Shown: in pieces, positions 22,345 through 29,815 of the stretch
Layout: each line of letters opens with the position of its first letter
How positions within the stretch are numbered: the stretch's first letter is position 1
Virus record (IMG/VR): IMGVR_UViG_3300018476_000023
Coordinates: 1 to 38,889 of that record
DNA: 38,889 nt
Source: a virus
Reading direction: 5' to 3' (one strand)
Position numbers and translations under genes: made by a program
The notes under the pieces: model-generated
Database searches by the model: none
The model's input: the letters and a program-made list of their open reading frames with translations, nothing else
What the model was told of the DNA's origin: nothing

Positions 22345-22966
22345 TCCTTTAGGTGAAATTAGAGGGAGACTACTGAGGTTACTGGAATTTGTGGAGAAAA
22401 CTATGAAAGAGCCCTGCTCGGATGCGCCCGTGTGCGGCGATGTGGCGACTCCGTTCCAATGCGAGTGCGGCGCAACGGGACCGGGACCGCTGTGCCTGCG
22501 CCCTGGATGCAAGCGCCCGATGTCGGCAATGGTGCCCGTGGCGAAAGCGCCGGTCGAGCCTCCTTGCCCTGAGTGCGGATGGTTTGGCGTGCATCGTGAT
22601 GACAACCCGTACTGTTCACTCGCACGGAGGAAGCCCGCGCCGCCCGCCTGCGAGGACTGGCGACTCACGCCAATGGGACCAACGCCGTTCGCGGGCGAGC
22701 CTCCTGCTCTCGTTATGTGCCTCGTGTGCATGGGGCATGGCAGGTTCACAACTAATGGCGTTTGCTATGCGTGCAAAGGCACCGGAAAGGTTACCCACCC
22801 ATGCCAGAATCAGAGCCCGAGCGTTGCGAGTGCGGACACGAGCGATGGAAGCACGGCTGGGGACTTGCACCGACGCTTCCATAGCAAGGTCGGATGCGCC
22901 GGAGATGAGTGCTACGTCTGCGATGGCGAGGACGCATTCCTCGCCCGGCACCCGGAGACACGATGA
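22331..22966 (+). CDS. GC-rich, cysteine-rich zinc-finger protein
   Basis: A protein of 211 residues read from GTG 22331, overlapping the polymerase end. ATG 22403 is an alternative. It has about twenty cysteines. Residues about 130-155 form a DnaJ-like CxxCxGxG pair (CLVCMGHGRF, then CYACKGTGKV). Other knuckles are CECG, CPECG and CYVCDG. From about 22405 onward base composition is markedly more GC-rich than in all flanking genes, which suggests recent acquisition. A reading frame on the same strand in another phase (22422-23045) lacks such order and is treated as a shadow. Function unknown. Confidence 0.6.
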   Translation: MKLTDPLGEIRGRLLRLLEFVEKTMKEPCSDAPVCGDVATPFQCECGATGPGPLCLRPGCKRPMSAMVPVAKAPVEPPCPECGWFGVHRDDNPYCSLARRKPAPPACEDWRLTPMGPTPFAGEPPALVMCLVCMGHGRFTTNGVCYACKGTGKVTHPCQNQSPSVASADTSDGSTAGDLHRRFHSKVGCAGDECYVCDGEDAFLARHPETR

Positions 22967-23061
22967 TTGGCCTTGCGATGGCGGCGGCTTTTGCTCTGGG
23001 GGTCATAGTCGCATCTGTGGTTTGGCTGTGGGTGTTCTGGGATGACTGGAGGGTTAGATGA
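22963..23061 (+). CDS. Small membrane peptide
   Basis: A peptide of 32 residues coupled by ATGA to the gene before. Residues about 2-26 (IGLAMAAAFALGVIVASVVW) form one membrane helix with a Trp-rich boundary and a short charged end. It belongs to the GC-rich segment. Function unknown. Confidence 0.5.
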   Translation: MIGLAMAAAFALGVIVASVVWLWVFWDDWRVR

Positions 23062-23180
23062 TGTGGCAAATAGACGAAGTGTATAGTGGTGAAACTGTAG
23101 CTAACGATCTATCTTGGGCGGAAGTTATCGAGTGGTTAACAGAGAACCCGGAAACGGAGTATGTCGTTTGTCTAATGTAA
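23058..23180 (+). CDS. Small acidic hypothetical protein
   Basis: A protein of 40 residues whose start overlaps the previous stop. It is acidic with Trp residues (WAEVIEWLTENPETEYVV). It overlaps the likely TTG start of the homing endonuclease gene. I recognise no family. Confidence 0.45.
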   Translation: MMWQIDEVYSGETVANDLSWAEVIEWLTENPETEYVVCLM

Positions 23181-23587
23181 GCAGCCCGAGTCTCCAATAC
23201 ATCGCGGGGTTCTGCGATGGGGAAGCCTGCTTCCGATGGAATGCCCCAGGTGGAGCTAAACCAGGAATCGGCTCCCCCAGAGTGGAGATCAGTAATACTT
23301 ACCTCCCGATCTTAGAAACTATCAAATCTATGTTCGGGGGGACCGTACGTAAGGCGTACGAAACTAACGGGAACCAGAGAACATGCTATCATTGGTATAT
23401 AGATGGTTCAGACTGTCGGGATTTTATCCGGCTCGTGCTCCCCTACCTCATCGAGAAACAGGAGCAAGCGCAGCTTTTGCTTACCGCCTTTGGTACCCAT
23501 AGGATTCACCGGAAGGAACTACTGGACAAGGTTAGGGCTTTAAAGAGAATTGATAACACAGGAGGAGGCAGATATGAAAGCACGTAG
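23168..23587 (+). CDS. LAGLIDADG-type homing endonuclease
   Basis: A protein of 139 residues read from TTG 23168, nine bases after CGGAG. One LAGLIDADG helix motif is visible (LQYIAGFCDGEACFRWN), followed by VEISNTYLPILETIKSMFGG and YHWYIDG, typical of the saddle fold. With a single motif it should act as a homodimer on a near-palindromic site. It is free-standing between the polymerase and exonuclease genes, and I found no intron or intein around it. It overlaps the next gene by 14 bases. Confidence 0.8.
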   Translation: MSNVSSPSLQYIAGFCDGEACFRWNAPGGAKPGIGSPRVEISNTYLPILETIKSMFGGTVRKAYETNGNQRTCYHWYIDGSDCRDFIRLVLPYLIEKQEQAQLLLTAFGTHRIHRKELLDKVRALKRIDNTGGGRYEST

Positions 23588-23732
23588 AGTTATTGTGACG
23601 TTGGAGTTAGAAACTGTTGAGCCCATTAGCGCCCTCAGGAGTAAATCTGATTGGGAATATGTTTTAGGCCTTGGTGCCCACACGAGTATGACCGTTCTTC
23701 AGGTCCAGGCTAATGTGGTGAAGGGTAAGTGA
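23574..23732 (+). CDS. Small hypothetical protein
   Basis: A protein of 52 residues with a strong GGAGGAGG site upstream. It is beta-rich (VIVTLELETVEPISAL, then MTVLQVQANVVKGK). The end overlaps the exonuclease start by four bases. I recognise no family. Confidence 0.55.
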   Translation: MKARRVIVTLELETVEPISALRSKSDWEYVLGLGAHTSMTVLQVQANVVKGK

Positions 23733-24538
23733 ACATCCTAATCGACGGTGATATCGAACTATACAAAGCGTGTACTGGCGCAGAGGAGATCTTTACATGG
23801 GAAACTGACTTACATACCCTGGTGTCTGATTCCAAGGTGGCTAAGAAAACGATGGTGGAGAATATCACTAACCACCAGAAGGTTATTGAGAAGTGGCTTA
23901 GTTATCCTTGTTCTGTTACTGTGGCTTTCTCTGGCAGTAATAATTGGCGTAAAACTGTCTATCCCGATTACAAGAGCAATCGTGTGGGAGGGCGCAGGCC
24001 GATAGCCTTTAAACCTGTAAAGGAATGGTTTGTTAAGAACTACAATTGTGATATTAGAGTCGGCCTGGAGGCTGATGATGTTCTCGGCATACTGGCTACT
24101 GGTAACCGGGACGATTGTGTTGTTGTATCTATTGACAAGGATCTTCAGTCCATACCTGGATACCTCTATAACCCTGACAAACAGCGGCATCCTGAGTTGG
24201 TCAGCCTGGAACAAGCAAACTGGTTCCACGTTTACCAGACTCTTATGGGGGACAAGACAGACGGCTACCCAGGATGCCCCACCATAGGGCCTGTAAGGGC
24301 TGCTGCTGCGTTGGGAAAGCCTGGGGAGCATACTACTGATAAGCTCTGGGAACGCGCCTGGAGGCTTTATAGGGCAGCAGGGAGGTCATTAGAAGATATG
24401 CGGACTCAAGCTAAGGTGGCGAGGATCTTACGGAGGGGAGAATGGGATCAGGAGAAGCAGTTGTGCCTGTGGGATCTACCAGATTTAGAGTATACAGTGG
24501 CAATGAAAACTACGGATGGCGAGCCAGATCCAACTTAG
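23729..24538 (+). CDS. 5'-3' exonuclease (T7 gp6-like, FEN family)
   Basis: A protein of 269 residues (T7 gp6: 300) from GTG. The acidic residues of FEN nucleases are in place: ILIDGDIE (D6, D8), LEADDVLG (E114, D116, D117), VSIDKDLQ and GDKTDGYPG followed by the helix-hairpin-helix segment GCPTIGPVRA. YPDYKSNR supplies the usual basic residues. It would remove RNA primers, process DNA ends for packaging and help degrade host DNA. A small gene probably begins inside its last 97 bases. Confidence 0.93.
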   Translation: MNILIDGDIELYKACTGAEEIFTWETDLHTLVSDSKVAKKTMVENITNHQKVIEKWLSYPCSVTVAFSGSNNWRKTVYPDYKSNRVGGRRPIAFKPVKEWFVKNYNCDIRVGLEADDVLGILATGNRDDCVVVSIDKDLQSIPGYLYNPDKQRHPELVSLEQANWFHVYQTLMGDKTDGYPGCPTIGPVRAAAALGKPGEHTTDKLWERAWRLYRAAGRSLEDMRTQAKVARILRRGEWDQEKQLCLWDLPDLEYTVAMKTTDGEPDPT

Positions 24539-24600
24539 GCCCGTGCCCACAGGAGGATTGCCCTCTGTGTCAGACGACGAAGAGTGCGAACGAATCTTAA
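24442..24600 (+). CDS. Small cysteine-containing protein overlapping the exonuclease end
   Basis: A protein of 52 residues in a different frame from the exonuclease, which it overlaps by 97 bases. It is supported by a very strong GGAGGGGAG just upstream of the ATG. It ends in CPQEDCPLCQTTKSANES, a possible half zinc ribbon. Without the ribosome site it would not be called. Function unknown. Confidence 0.45.
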   Translation: MGSGEAVVPVGSTRFRVYSGNENYGWRARSNLGPCPQEDCPLCQTTKSANES

Positions 24601-24682
24601 TTATGTACCTTTTGTACTGTCACGATTGTAGGCATTGGGGTATGGAGCCCTTAGCCATCAATCAAATCAACTGGAGAAACAA

Positions 24683-24805
24683 ATGAATGAAACTAACACT
24701 CTGGCCCTTTGGTGTCTGCTTGATATGTTGTTTATTGGCGTCCCCCTGTGGGTGATGATGTTTAAGTTTAACCAGAATAGGGGAGGGCTTCGGGCCAATG
24801 CCTGA
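24683..24805 (+). CDS. Small membrane peptide
   Basis: A peptide of 40 residues with GGAG upstream of the ATG. Residues about 6-27 (LALWCLLDMLFIGVPLWVMMF) form one membrane helix, followed by a basic end. It overlaps the next gene by eight bases. Holin- or inhibitor-like roles are possible but unsupported. Confidence 0.5.
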   Translation: MNETNTLALWCLLDMLFIGVPLWVMMFKFNQNRGGLRANA

Positions 24806-25142
24806 TTACCCGCCGGGGACAATCATTGCCAAGAATGTTTGCAATCTTCCACTGGTAGAGGGGGTTAAGTTTGACAACGCCAAACCACGGTTTGACCTTA
24901 TCCCCCCTGTGGCTCTCCTTGAAGTGGCCCGAGTTCTCCAGCATGGTGCGTCTAAGTATGCACCTGATAACTGGAAGAAGCTGGACAACCTCCGAGGTAG
25001 GTATCTGGGGGCTGCTGGGAGGCATATAAATGCCTATATGAGGGGCGAAGAAGTGGACTTGGAGTCTATCACCCACCATTTAGCCTGTGCGATCACCAGC
25101 CTCATGTTCGTCTTAGAGAAGGATCTCAACCCTAAGCTATGA
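24798..25142 (+). CDS. dATP/dGTP diphosphohydrolase-like domain protein (DUF5664)
   Basis: A protein of 114 residues. VKFDNAKPRFDLIPPVALLEVARVLQHGASKYAPDNW then YLGAAGRHINAYMRGEEVDLES and HHLACAITSLMFVLE fits the DUF5664 family, linked to MazG-like all-alpha nucleotide pyrophosphohydrolases. It could hydrolyse purine dNTPs, changing pools or avoiding modified nucleotides. Its substrate is not shown by sequence. It overlaps both neighbours and sits between the replication and virion modules. Confidence 0.75.
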   Translation: MPDYPPGTIIAKNVCNLPLVEGVKFDNAKPRFDLIPPVALLEVARVLQHGASKYAPDNWKKLDNLRGRYLGAAGRHINAYMRGEEVDLESITHHLACAITSLMFVLEKDLNPKL

Positions 25143-25387
25143 AAAACTATCGTAATTCGTTCAATAGGACACGAGACACTCCTACGGATTCTACGGAAGT
25201 TTTGGAGTGCCCCCCTATAAACCCGCAGTTAATCGCGTGGTTAGAATCACAGTATCCCGTGCGTCGGTATCCCAAGGAAATCATCAGAGATCCTGGGTTT
25301 AACCTGATTGTGGCCTGTGATGAGGGCAGATATGAAGTAATCGACCAACTTAAGGTCGCGCTGCTAAAGCAGCAAGAGAAGGAATAG
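25139..25387 (+). CDS. Hypothetical protein
   Basis: A protein of 82 residues with ATGA overlap. The middle is aromatic and basic (AWLESQYPVRRYPKEIIRDP), and the end is helical (YEVIDQLKVALLKQQEKE). It is just ahead of the gp7.3-like gene. Small proteins of this type are common before the portal gene in T7-type phages. Function unknown. Confidence 0.6.
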   Translation: MKNYRNSFNRTRDTPTDSTEVLECPPINPQLIAWLESQYPVRRYPKEIIRDPGFNLIVACDEGRYEVIDQLKVALLKQQEKE

Positions 25388-25389
25388 CT

Positions 25390-25575
25390 ATGTGTATCCC
25401 GGGATTATTCGGTGGAGTACCAGACGCTCCTAAACCCCCTGGTCCTACCCCGGCTCCCCCTATAGAGGGGGCTGAGAATCCTATCTCGGGGCGCACTCGT
25501 AGGAAGCGATCCATTCTCAGTGAGGGAGCGGACTCGGGATCACTGATTATTCCTAATACGTTGAACATTCCGTAA
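25390..25575 (+). CDS. Small virion protein, gp7.3-like (tail assembly?)
   Basis: A protein of 61 residues, AAGGA upstream of ATG. It is proline-rich at first (GVPDAPKPPGPTPAPP). It ends in GRTRRKRSILSEGADSGSLI then NTLNIP, resembling the end of T7 gp7.3 (basic Arg/Lys patch, small-residue stretch, closing with Asn-Ile). Immediately before the portal gene is the T7 gp7.3 position. The T7 protein is needed for assembly or host binding. Homology is weak and inferred. Confidence 0.55.
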   Translation: MCIPGLFGGVPDAPKPPGPTPAPPIEGAENPISGRTRRKRSILSEGADSGSLIIPNTLNIP

Positions 25576-25636
25576 TCATCCCTATCCTGTTCGCGGGATA
25601 GGTTGTGCTGGGCCTTGAAGCTTGGCACCTTTTAAG

Positions 25637-25660
25637 CAGCCTGTAGTACTACGGGCGAAC
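25637..25660. promoter_or_regulatory. Dispersed motif copy (CAGCCTGTAG...CTACGGGCGA)
   Basis: It shares an exact 10-base half-site and a 9/10 half-site with 8018-8043, separated by two bases instead of six. Here GTAGTACTAC is a perfect palindrome. A shorter version precedes the capsid gene. It is a candidate phage promoter or RNA element. Confidence 0.35.
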
Positions 25661-25770
25661 AAAGGTTTTCCCCCAGTTGCACCCGAAAGCAACTGGGATC
25701 TATTCATCTACCTTGGTTTCGACCTGGGTATGCCTCACTGGTTGCTGAGTATAAGGGAGTAATTAACCTG

Positions 25771-25806
25771 AAAGCTCACCAAATGAACAGTGGGGCCTTT
25801 TTATAA
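25771..25806 (+). terminator. Possible terminator before the portal gene
   Basis: AAAGCTCAC pairs imperfectly with GTGGGGCCTTTTT around CAAATGAACA, ending in a T-run. Bulges make it uncertain. Confidence 0.35.
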
Positions 25807-25818
25807 CTGGAGATATAC

Positions 25819-27459
25819 TTGGCCTATTCTAAAGAACAAACAGCGGCCAGTATATATCAGAACTTAGAAGCAATCCGCAATAACTTTCTGCGCAGAGCGG
25901 AGGAGTGTGCTGCGCTAACTATCCCCATGTTAATCCCTCGTGGATCTAACATGCGCATAGGCCATATACAGGAGTTCGACACTCCGAGACAGGGTATTGG
26001 GGCTCGCGGTGTAAACCATCTATCCTCTCGTCTACTCCTAACTCTCCTTCCACCTTCGAGCCCCTTCTTTAAATTCAAGGTTGACCCCTTTGCATTAGAT
26101 GAGATCACCCAGTTAGCGCCTGAGATCCAGGCAGAGATAGCCAGTACGCTTGGTCAGATTGAGGACAGCGTAAACATGGTTATCAACACAGAGGGTTATC
26201 GTACACCCTCTGCTGAGTTGTTCAAGCACTTGCTCTGTTCTGGCAATGGAGCTACAGAGTTCCCCAAAGATGGGGGTATGAGGTTCTTTCCTCTCTCCGC
26301 TTATGTGGTCTGTCGTGACCCTGAGGGTGATGAGGAAATCGAGATCATCATAAAGGAGTGCATAGACAGAGCCTCCCTCCCAGAAGATCTACAGAAGATG
26401 GTAGACATGGAGGATGAGTACGAGAAAACCAAAGATAAACCTGTAAGGGTCATAAACCAAGCTGACGGTACCTCACAGGCTACAGTAGATTTCTACACCC
26501 GTCAGACCCGTATCTCTAAGAAGAGATTTGAGAAGTGGCAAGAGTTGTCTAACGGGACCATGATCCCAGGGACAAAGGGAACCTACAACGACGAGAACCG
26601 CCCCATACATGCCCACCGTTGGCTTATGGTGCCCGGAGAGGCATACGGACGGGGAATCGTAGAGGAACATAAGGGTGACCTCATCAACTGTGAGGCGCTC
26701 TCTCAGGCCATTATGGAGGGCTCTCTGGCTGCTGCCAGGGTGATTGGACTGGTCGCACCTAATGCCCAGACCCGACCCCAGGATATCAATGACGCAGCTA
26801 ATGGGGAGTTCGTTATCGGACGCCCAGAGGATATACAGTTTCTCTCTCTTGAGGGTAAGGTGGGTGATTTCAGGGTTGCCCTGGAGACACTCAGCCTTAT
26901 TACTAAGCGTCTGGAACAGGCTTTCCTCCTCAACTCCAGTGTTATTAGGGATGCTGAGAGGGTAACCGCTGAGGAAGTTAGGTTCGCTGCGCAGGAGTTA
27001 GAGACTACCCTGGGTGGAACCTATACTATCCTCGCGAGTGAGTTCCAGTTGCCGTTAGCCAAGTCGATTCTTGGCCGGTTACAGAAGAAGGGTAAGGTCC
27101 CGCAGTTCCCACCCTCGCTGAAGGATAAGATCAAATTAGTTATTGTGACCGGCGTGGATGCCCTTGGTAGGAATGAGGAATTAGAACGCCTTAAATCCGC
27201 TATGGGAACCATTGCCGCCGTATTAGGACCTGAGGTTCTGGCCGCTTCAGTGAATGTGGAGACGTTCACGACCTATGTGCTGTCCAAGAGTGGCGTCACG
27301 ATCAAGGGTATCTTTAAGACGAAGGAACAGAAGGAAGCTGAAGCGCAGCAGGCCCAGACGCAAGCTATGGCCCAGCAAGTGGTAGAGAAGGGTACAGGCC
27401 CAGCTATCAATGCTGTAAGTGCAGCTACTCAGCAGCAGAATGCACCACAAACAGGATAA
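25819..27459 (+). CDS. Portal (head-tail connector) protein (T7 gp8-like)
   Basis: A protein of 546 residues (T7: 536) from TTG 25819, six bases after CTGGAG. The segments NHLSSRLLLTLLPPSSPFFKF, LLCSGNGATEF, GRGIVEEHKGDLINCEALSQ and RDAERVTAEEVRFAAQELETTLGG are characteristic of T7-type connectors. It would form the dodecameric portal through which DNA is packaged and ejected. The end is Gln/Ala-rich (EAQQAQTQAMAQQV), as is common for this family. Confidence 0.95.
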   Translation: MAYSKEQTAASIYQNLEAIRNNFLRRAEECAALTIPMLIPRGSNMRIGHIQEFDTPRQGIGARGVNHLSSRLLLTLLPPSSPFFKFKVDPFALDEITQLAPEIQAEIASTLGQIEDSVNMVINTEGYRTPSAELFKHLLCSGNGATEFPKDGGMRFFPLSAYVVCRDPEGDEEIEIIIKECIDRASLPEDLQKMVDMEDEYEKTKDKPVRVINQADGTSQATVDFYTRQTRISKKRFEKWQELSNGTMIPGTKGTYNDENRPIHAHRWLMVPGEAYGRGIVEEHKGDLINCEALSQAIMEGSLAAARVIGLVAPNAQTRPQDINDAANGEFVIGRPEDIQFLSLEGKVGDFRVALETLSLITKRLEQAFLLNSSVIRDAERVTAEEVRFAAQELETTLGGTYTILASEFQLPLAKSILGRLQKKGKVPQFPPSLKDKIKLVIVTGVDALGRNEELERLKSAMGTIAAVLGPEVLAASVNVETFTTYVLSKSGVTIKGIFKTKEQKEAEAQQAQTQAMAQQVVEKGTGPAINAVSAATQQQNAPQTG

Positions 27460-27460
27460 T

Positions 27461-27580
27461 ATGGATAAAGACGAGTGGGATATATGCTCATGCTGTTCTC
27501 AACACTGGGATGATCACCCTACTGGGGACTGTAAGCATTTCTTCTATATGAAGGTTATAAGAGGAGAACAAGATGGTTGA
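27461..27580 (+). CDS. Small cysteine/histidine-rich protein
   Basis: A protein of 39 residues between portal and scaffold genes, AGGA upstream of the ATG. It has CSCCSQHWDDH then CKHF: four Cys and three His suited to metal binding. It overlaps the scaffold start by eight bases. I recognise no family. Confidence 0.5.
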   Translation: MDKDEWDICSCCSQHWDDHPTGDCKHFFYMKVIRGEQDG

Positions 27581-28325
27581 AAAGTTTGTACAGTCGGGAA
27601 TAGACTACACTAAAGACATTAACGCTGAGGTTACCCCAGAGGTCCCCCCGTGGATGCCTGAGAAGTTTGTCCGAGAAGGTAAGCCTGACTATAAGGCCCT
27701 CGCGGATAGCTACCAGGAAGCTCAGCAGTATATTAGCGGTAAGCAGCCTAAATCTGAACCCACTCCTCAGAAAGAGCCAGCCAAGGCCGCACCCAAGAAG
27801 GGTGACGAAACTAACCCTTGGTCTGAGACTAATCTGAATAGGTGGGCTCAGGAGGCGGCTGAGAATGGTGGTGTTCTGAATGAGGAATCCTACGCAGAGA
27901 TCCCTATTCCTCGTCCCTTCGTGGATATGTGGATTAAGACCATGACCGAGCGTACCCAGGGTGAGGCCGCGAAGGATGTGGAAGCATTCGGCGGGCAAGA
28001 CGGTTGGGTGGAGGTTCAGGCGTGGGCTAAGGCCAACTATACCCAGGAAGAGAAGGATGCATTTGCCCAGGCTCAGCGGGTTGGTGGTCCCATCAAGAAG
28101 ATGGCTATTGAGAACCTGAAGCACCGCTATGAGGCTGAGGTTGGCTCACAGCCTACCCGTAGGGTTACTGGTGACTTAGCTGGCCCTGGTGCTGGAGCCC
28201 CGTTCTCTACTCAGGCTCAGGTTACCAAGGCTATGTCCGACCCGCGTTATCGCATCGGTACTTCTACGTATGATGCCGAGTATGCTGAGAATGTTCGTGC
28301 TCGTGTCGCTGCTATGAAGAATTAG
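27573..28325 (+). CDS. Capsid scaffolding protein (T7 gp9-like)
   Basis: A protein of 250 residues (T7: 307), AGGAG before the ATG. It is acidic and helical, with VPPWMPEKFVREGKPDYKALADSYQEAQQYI near the start (a pattern shared by T7-type scaffolds), a charged Pro/Lys linker and long helices in the middle. It would guide capsid assembly and leave before packaging. Place between portal and capsid confirms the call. A tRNA gene follows it. Confidence 0.9.
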   Translation: MVEKFVQSGIDYTKDINAEVTPEVPPWMPEKFVREGKPDYKALADSYQEAQQYISGKQPKSEPTPQKEPAKAAPKKGDETNPWSETNLNRWAQEAAENGGVLNEESYAEIPIPRPFVDMWIKTMTERTQGEAAKDVEAFGGQDGWVEVQAWAKANYTQEEKDAFAQAQRVGGPIKKMAIENLKHRYEAEVGSQPTRRVTGDLAGPGAGAPFSTQAQVTKAMSDPRYRIGTSTYDAEYAENVRARVAAMKN

Positions 28326-28332
28326 TGCGAGT

Positions 28333-28404
28333 GGCCCCATAGTTTAAATGGTTAGAACCCGGCCTTTCAAGTCGGTAATCCAGGTTCGATTCCTGGTGGG
28401 GCTA
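28333..28404 (+). tRNA. tRNA-Glu (anticodon UUC)
   Basis: Acceptor GGCCCCA pairs with TGGGGCT (first pair G-T). D-stem GTTT/GAAC, anticodon stem CCGGC/GTCGG with loop CTTTCAA (anticodon TTC), T-arm CCAGG-TTCGATT-CCTGG, discriminator A. Position 26 seems absent. CCA is not encoded. It lies between the scaffold and capsid genes, so it would be made late. Confidence 0.88.
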
Positions 28405-28433
28405 ATTACTTTGCGAAGTCTTGCGAGAAGCGC

Positions 28434-28449
28434 GAGCCTGCCTACGGGT
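28434..28449. promoter_or_regulatory. Short dispersed motif before the capsid gene
   Basis: AGCCTGCCTACGGGTG resembles the core of the sites at 8018-8043 and 25637-25658. It lies about 85 bases before the capsid start. Confidence 0.3.
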
Positions 28450-28531
28450 GGAGAACTTAGTAGATCCTGACAGAAGCAAAGTTGCTGTGTCGTTACATAA
28501 CAATCTCTTGTTTCTACAAGGATCAACACAA

Positions 28532-29731
28532 ATGGTTACTCCGATTTCTCAATTCCCTCGTCCGGGTCTCCCTGGTGCGGTGAGTTCGAATCCGGTCGCC
28601 AATTTTCTTAAGGTTTTCGGTGGAGAGGTTTTCACGAACTTCGCCCAGGAGAATAAGCTTCTCCGCACCACGAGCATTAAGAACGTTAGCGGCGGGGCGA
28701 TCTCCTGGACCTTCCCGGCTGTCGGTACTGCGACGGTCAGCTATCACACTCCTGGGGCTAACGTCCTGACGGATAATGATGATGCTGGTCGCCCGTATCT
28801 TTCCAAGATTCTCTCCAACCAGCGTACGATTAACATGGACCGGGAAATGACCGCCTCCATCTTCGTTCACAAGCTGGACCGTAAGCTTAACCACTGGGAT
28901 GTCATGTCGCCTTATGCGGCTGAACTCGGTAAGGCTCTCGGTCGTACTGTGGACGCGAATATCCATCGTATGCTCTACAATATCGGTAACACTACGTCTG
29001 ATACCAACATGACCGTCTACGGGGTTTCCCCGGGTGGCCCTGCTGGTGGTGGAACGTACGGTAGTACCCGTATTGCGCTCTCGACGGCGTTCTCTGCCCT
29101 CACGCCTGCTCTGCTTGTGAAGGCCCTTTCTAATATGAAGGTGGCATTCGATAAGAAGGGTATCCCGCGAGATGGGCGTATTGCGCTCATGCCCCCGGAG
29201 ATCATGCAGCGCCTCCTGATGGATACCAACGGTGTCGTCGGTGGTACTGCTAACGGTCTGCTCCAGTGGGTTAATAGCGATTATAACCCCGGTGGAAACG
29301 GAAGTTTCTCCTCGGGTAAAATCCCTATGCTCTTTGGCTTCGAGCTGATCGAGCACAACAACCTGGACTTCCCGGCGTCTACCGCTACGTATGGCGTGTA
29401 CGACTGGTCGGCTGGTCAGGGTGGAGATGGTGCTGCTGCCGGAAACGACGACAACCTCTTCACCACGACTGGTAACCTGCCTATCACGTTTACGAACGAG
29501 ACGGCTACGGTTGCAAGCTCCAATGACTATTCGGCGGCTTATACGGCCACCGTGACTGAGCCCTATATCTTCTGTTACACCAAGGAGGCTATTGGCACGG
29601 TCAAGTTAGAAGATGAAGGCGTTGAGTCCGAGTACAAGATGGAGTACCGTGGTGATTTCATCATCGCGAGTATGACCCTCGCTCACGGCGTTAAGCGTCC
29701 TGAGTGTGTCGGCCTCATCTGCAATCAGTAA
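28532..29731 (+). CDS. Major capsid protein (T7 gp10A-like)
   Basis: A protein of 399 residues (T7 gp10A: 345). ATG 28532 is chosen because AAGGA lies ten bases upstream. Longer versions from 28421 would start just after the tRNA without a ribosome site. GGEVFTNFAQENKLLRTTSIKNVSGG, KLNHWDVMSPYAAELGKALGR, ALMPPEIMQRLL and AIGTVKLEDEGVESEYKMEYRGDFIIA follow the HK97-like fold of T7-type capsids. A Gly/Asn-rich insertion near residue 290-340 makes it longer. A strong terminator follows, as in T7. Confidence 0.95.
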   Translation: MVTPISQFPRPGLPGAVSSNPVANFLKVFGGEVFTNFAQENKLLRTTSIKNVSGGAISWTFPAVGTATVSYHTPGANVLTDNDDAGRPYLSKILSNQRTINMDREMTASIFVHKLDRKLNHWDVMSPYAAELGKALGRTVDANIHRMLYNIGNTTSDTNMTVYGVSPGGPAGGGTYGSTRIALSTAFSALTPALLVKALSNMKVAFDKKGIPRDGRIALMPPEIMQRLLMDTNGVVGGTANGLLQWVNSDYNPGGNGSFSSGKIPMLFGFELIEHNNLDFPASTATYGVYDWSAGQGGDGAAAGNDDNLFTTTGNLPITFTNETATVASSNDYSAAYTATVTEPYIFCYTKEAIGTVKLEDEGVESEYKMEYRGDFIIASMTLAHGVKRPECVGLICNQ

Positions 29732-29754
29732 TCCATAGTTACGGCCTCGATTCA

Positions 29755-29803
29755 GCCCCTTATTAAAGCTTGAGAACCCAAGTTTTAATAAGGGGCGCTC
29801 TTA
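29755..29803 (+). terminator. Strong terminator after the capsid gene (T-phi equivalent)
   Basis: A perfect 13-base stem, GCCCCTTATTAAA (29755-29767) with its complement (29784-29796), around a 16-base loop, is followed by GCTCTTATT. It is in the same place as the main T7 late terminator. CTTATTAAAG occurs again directly after the stem. Confidence 0.8.
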
Positions 29804-29815
29804 TTAAAGGTTCTC

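Larger units (their letters stand above)
25576..25818 (+). promoter_or_regulatory. Structured intergenic region before the portal gene
   Basis: A stretch of 243 bases without a gene. It has two hairpins (25581-25602; 25672-25697, a perfect 9-base stem CCCAGTTGC with its complement) and a dispersed motif at 25637-25658 that recurs before other genes. A third hairpin-like stretch, 25771-25802, ends in CCTTTTT. It separates replication genes from virion genes, so a phage promoter and a terminator are likely, but I could not prove either. Confidence 0.5.

Noticed and set aside
22422-23045. Alternative 207-residue frame across the GC-rich cassette
   Set aside because: It is Arg/Ala/Cys-rich without ordered motifs, while the other frame has regular CxxCxGxG knuckles and a coupled start.
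24516-24686. Possible 56-residue gene after the exonuclease with CHDC
   Set aside because: No ribosome site, and it conflicts with the better supported frame 24442-24600.
24798-25142. Idea that the nucleotide hydrolase marks a 2-aminoadenine (Z) genome
   Set aside because: No PurZ-like adenylosuccinate synthase or DatZ-type gene is present in the window, and DUF5664 alone is not specific.
28523-29356. Long minus-strand reading frame of 277 residues opposite the capsid gene
   Set aside because: It lies opposite a confirmed capsid gene, is Arg/Thr-rich low-information sequence and has no gene-like context. Other minus-strand frames (27555-28124, 23810-24331, 2306-2698) are shadows for the same reason.
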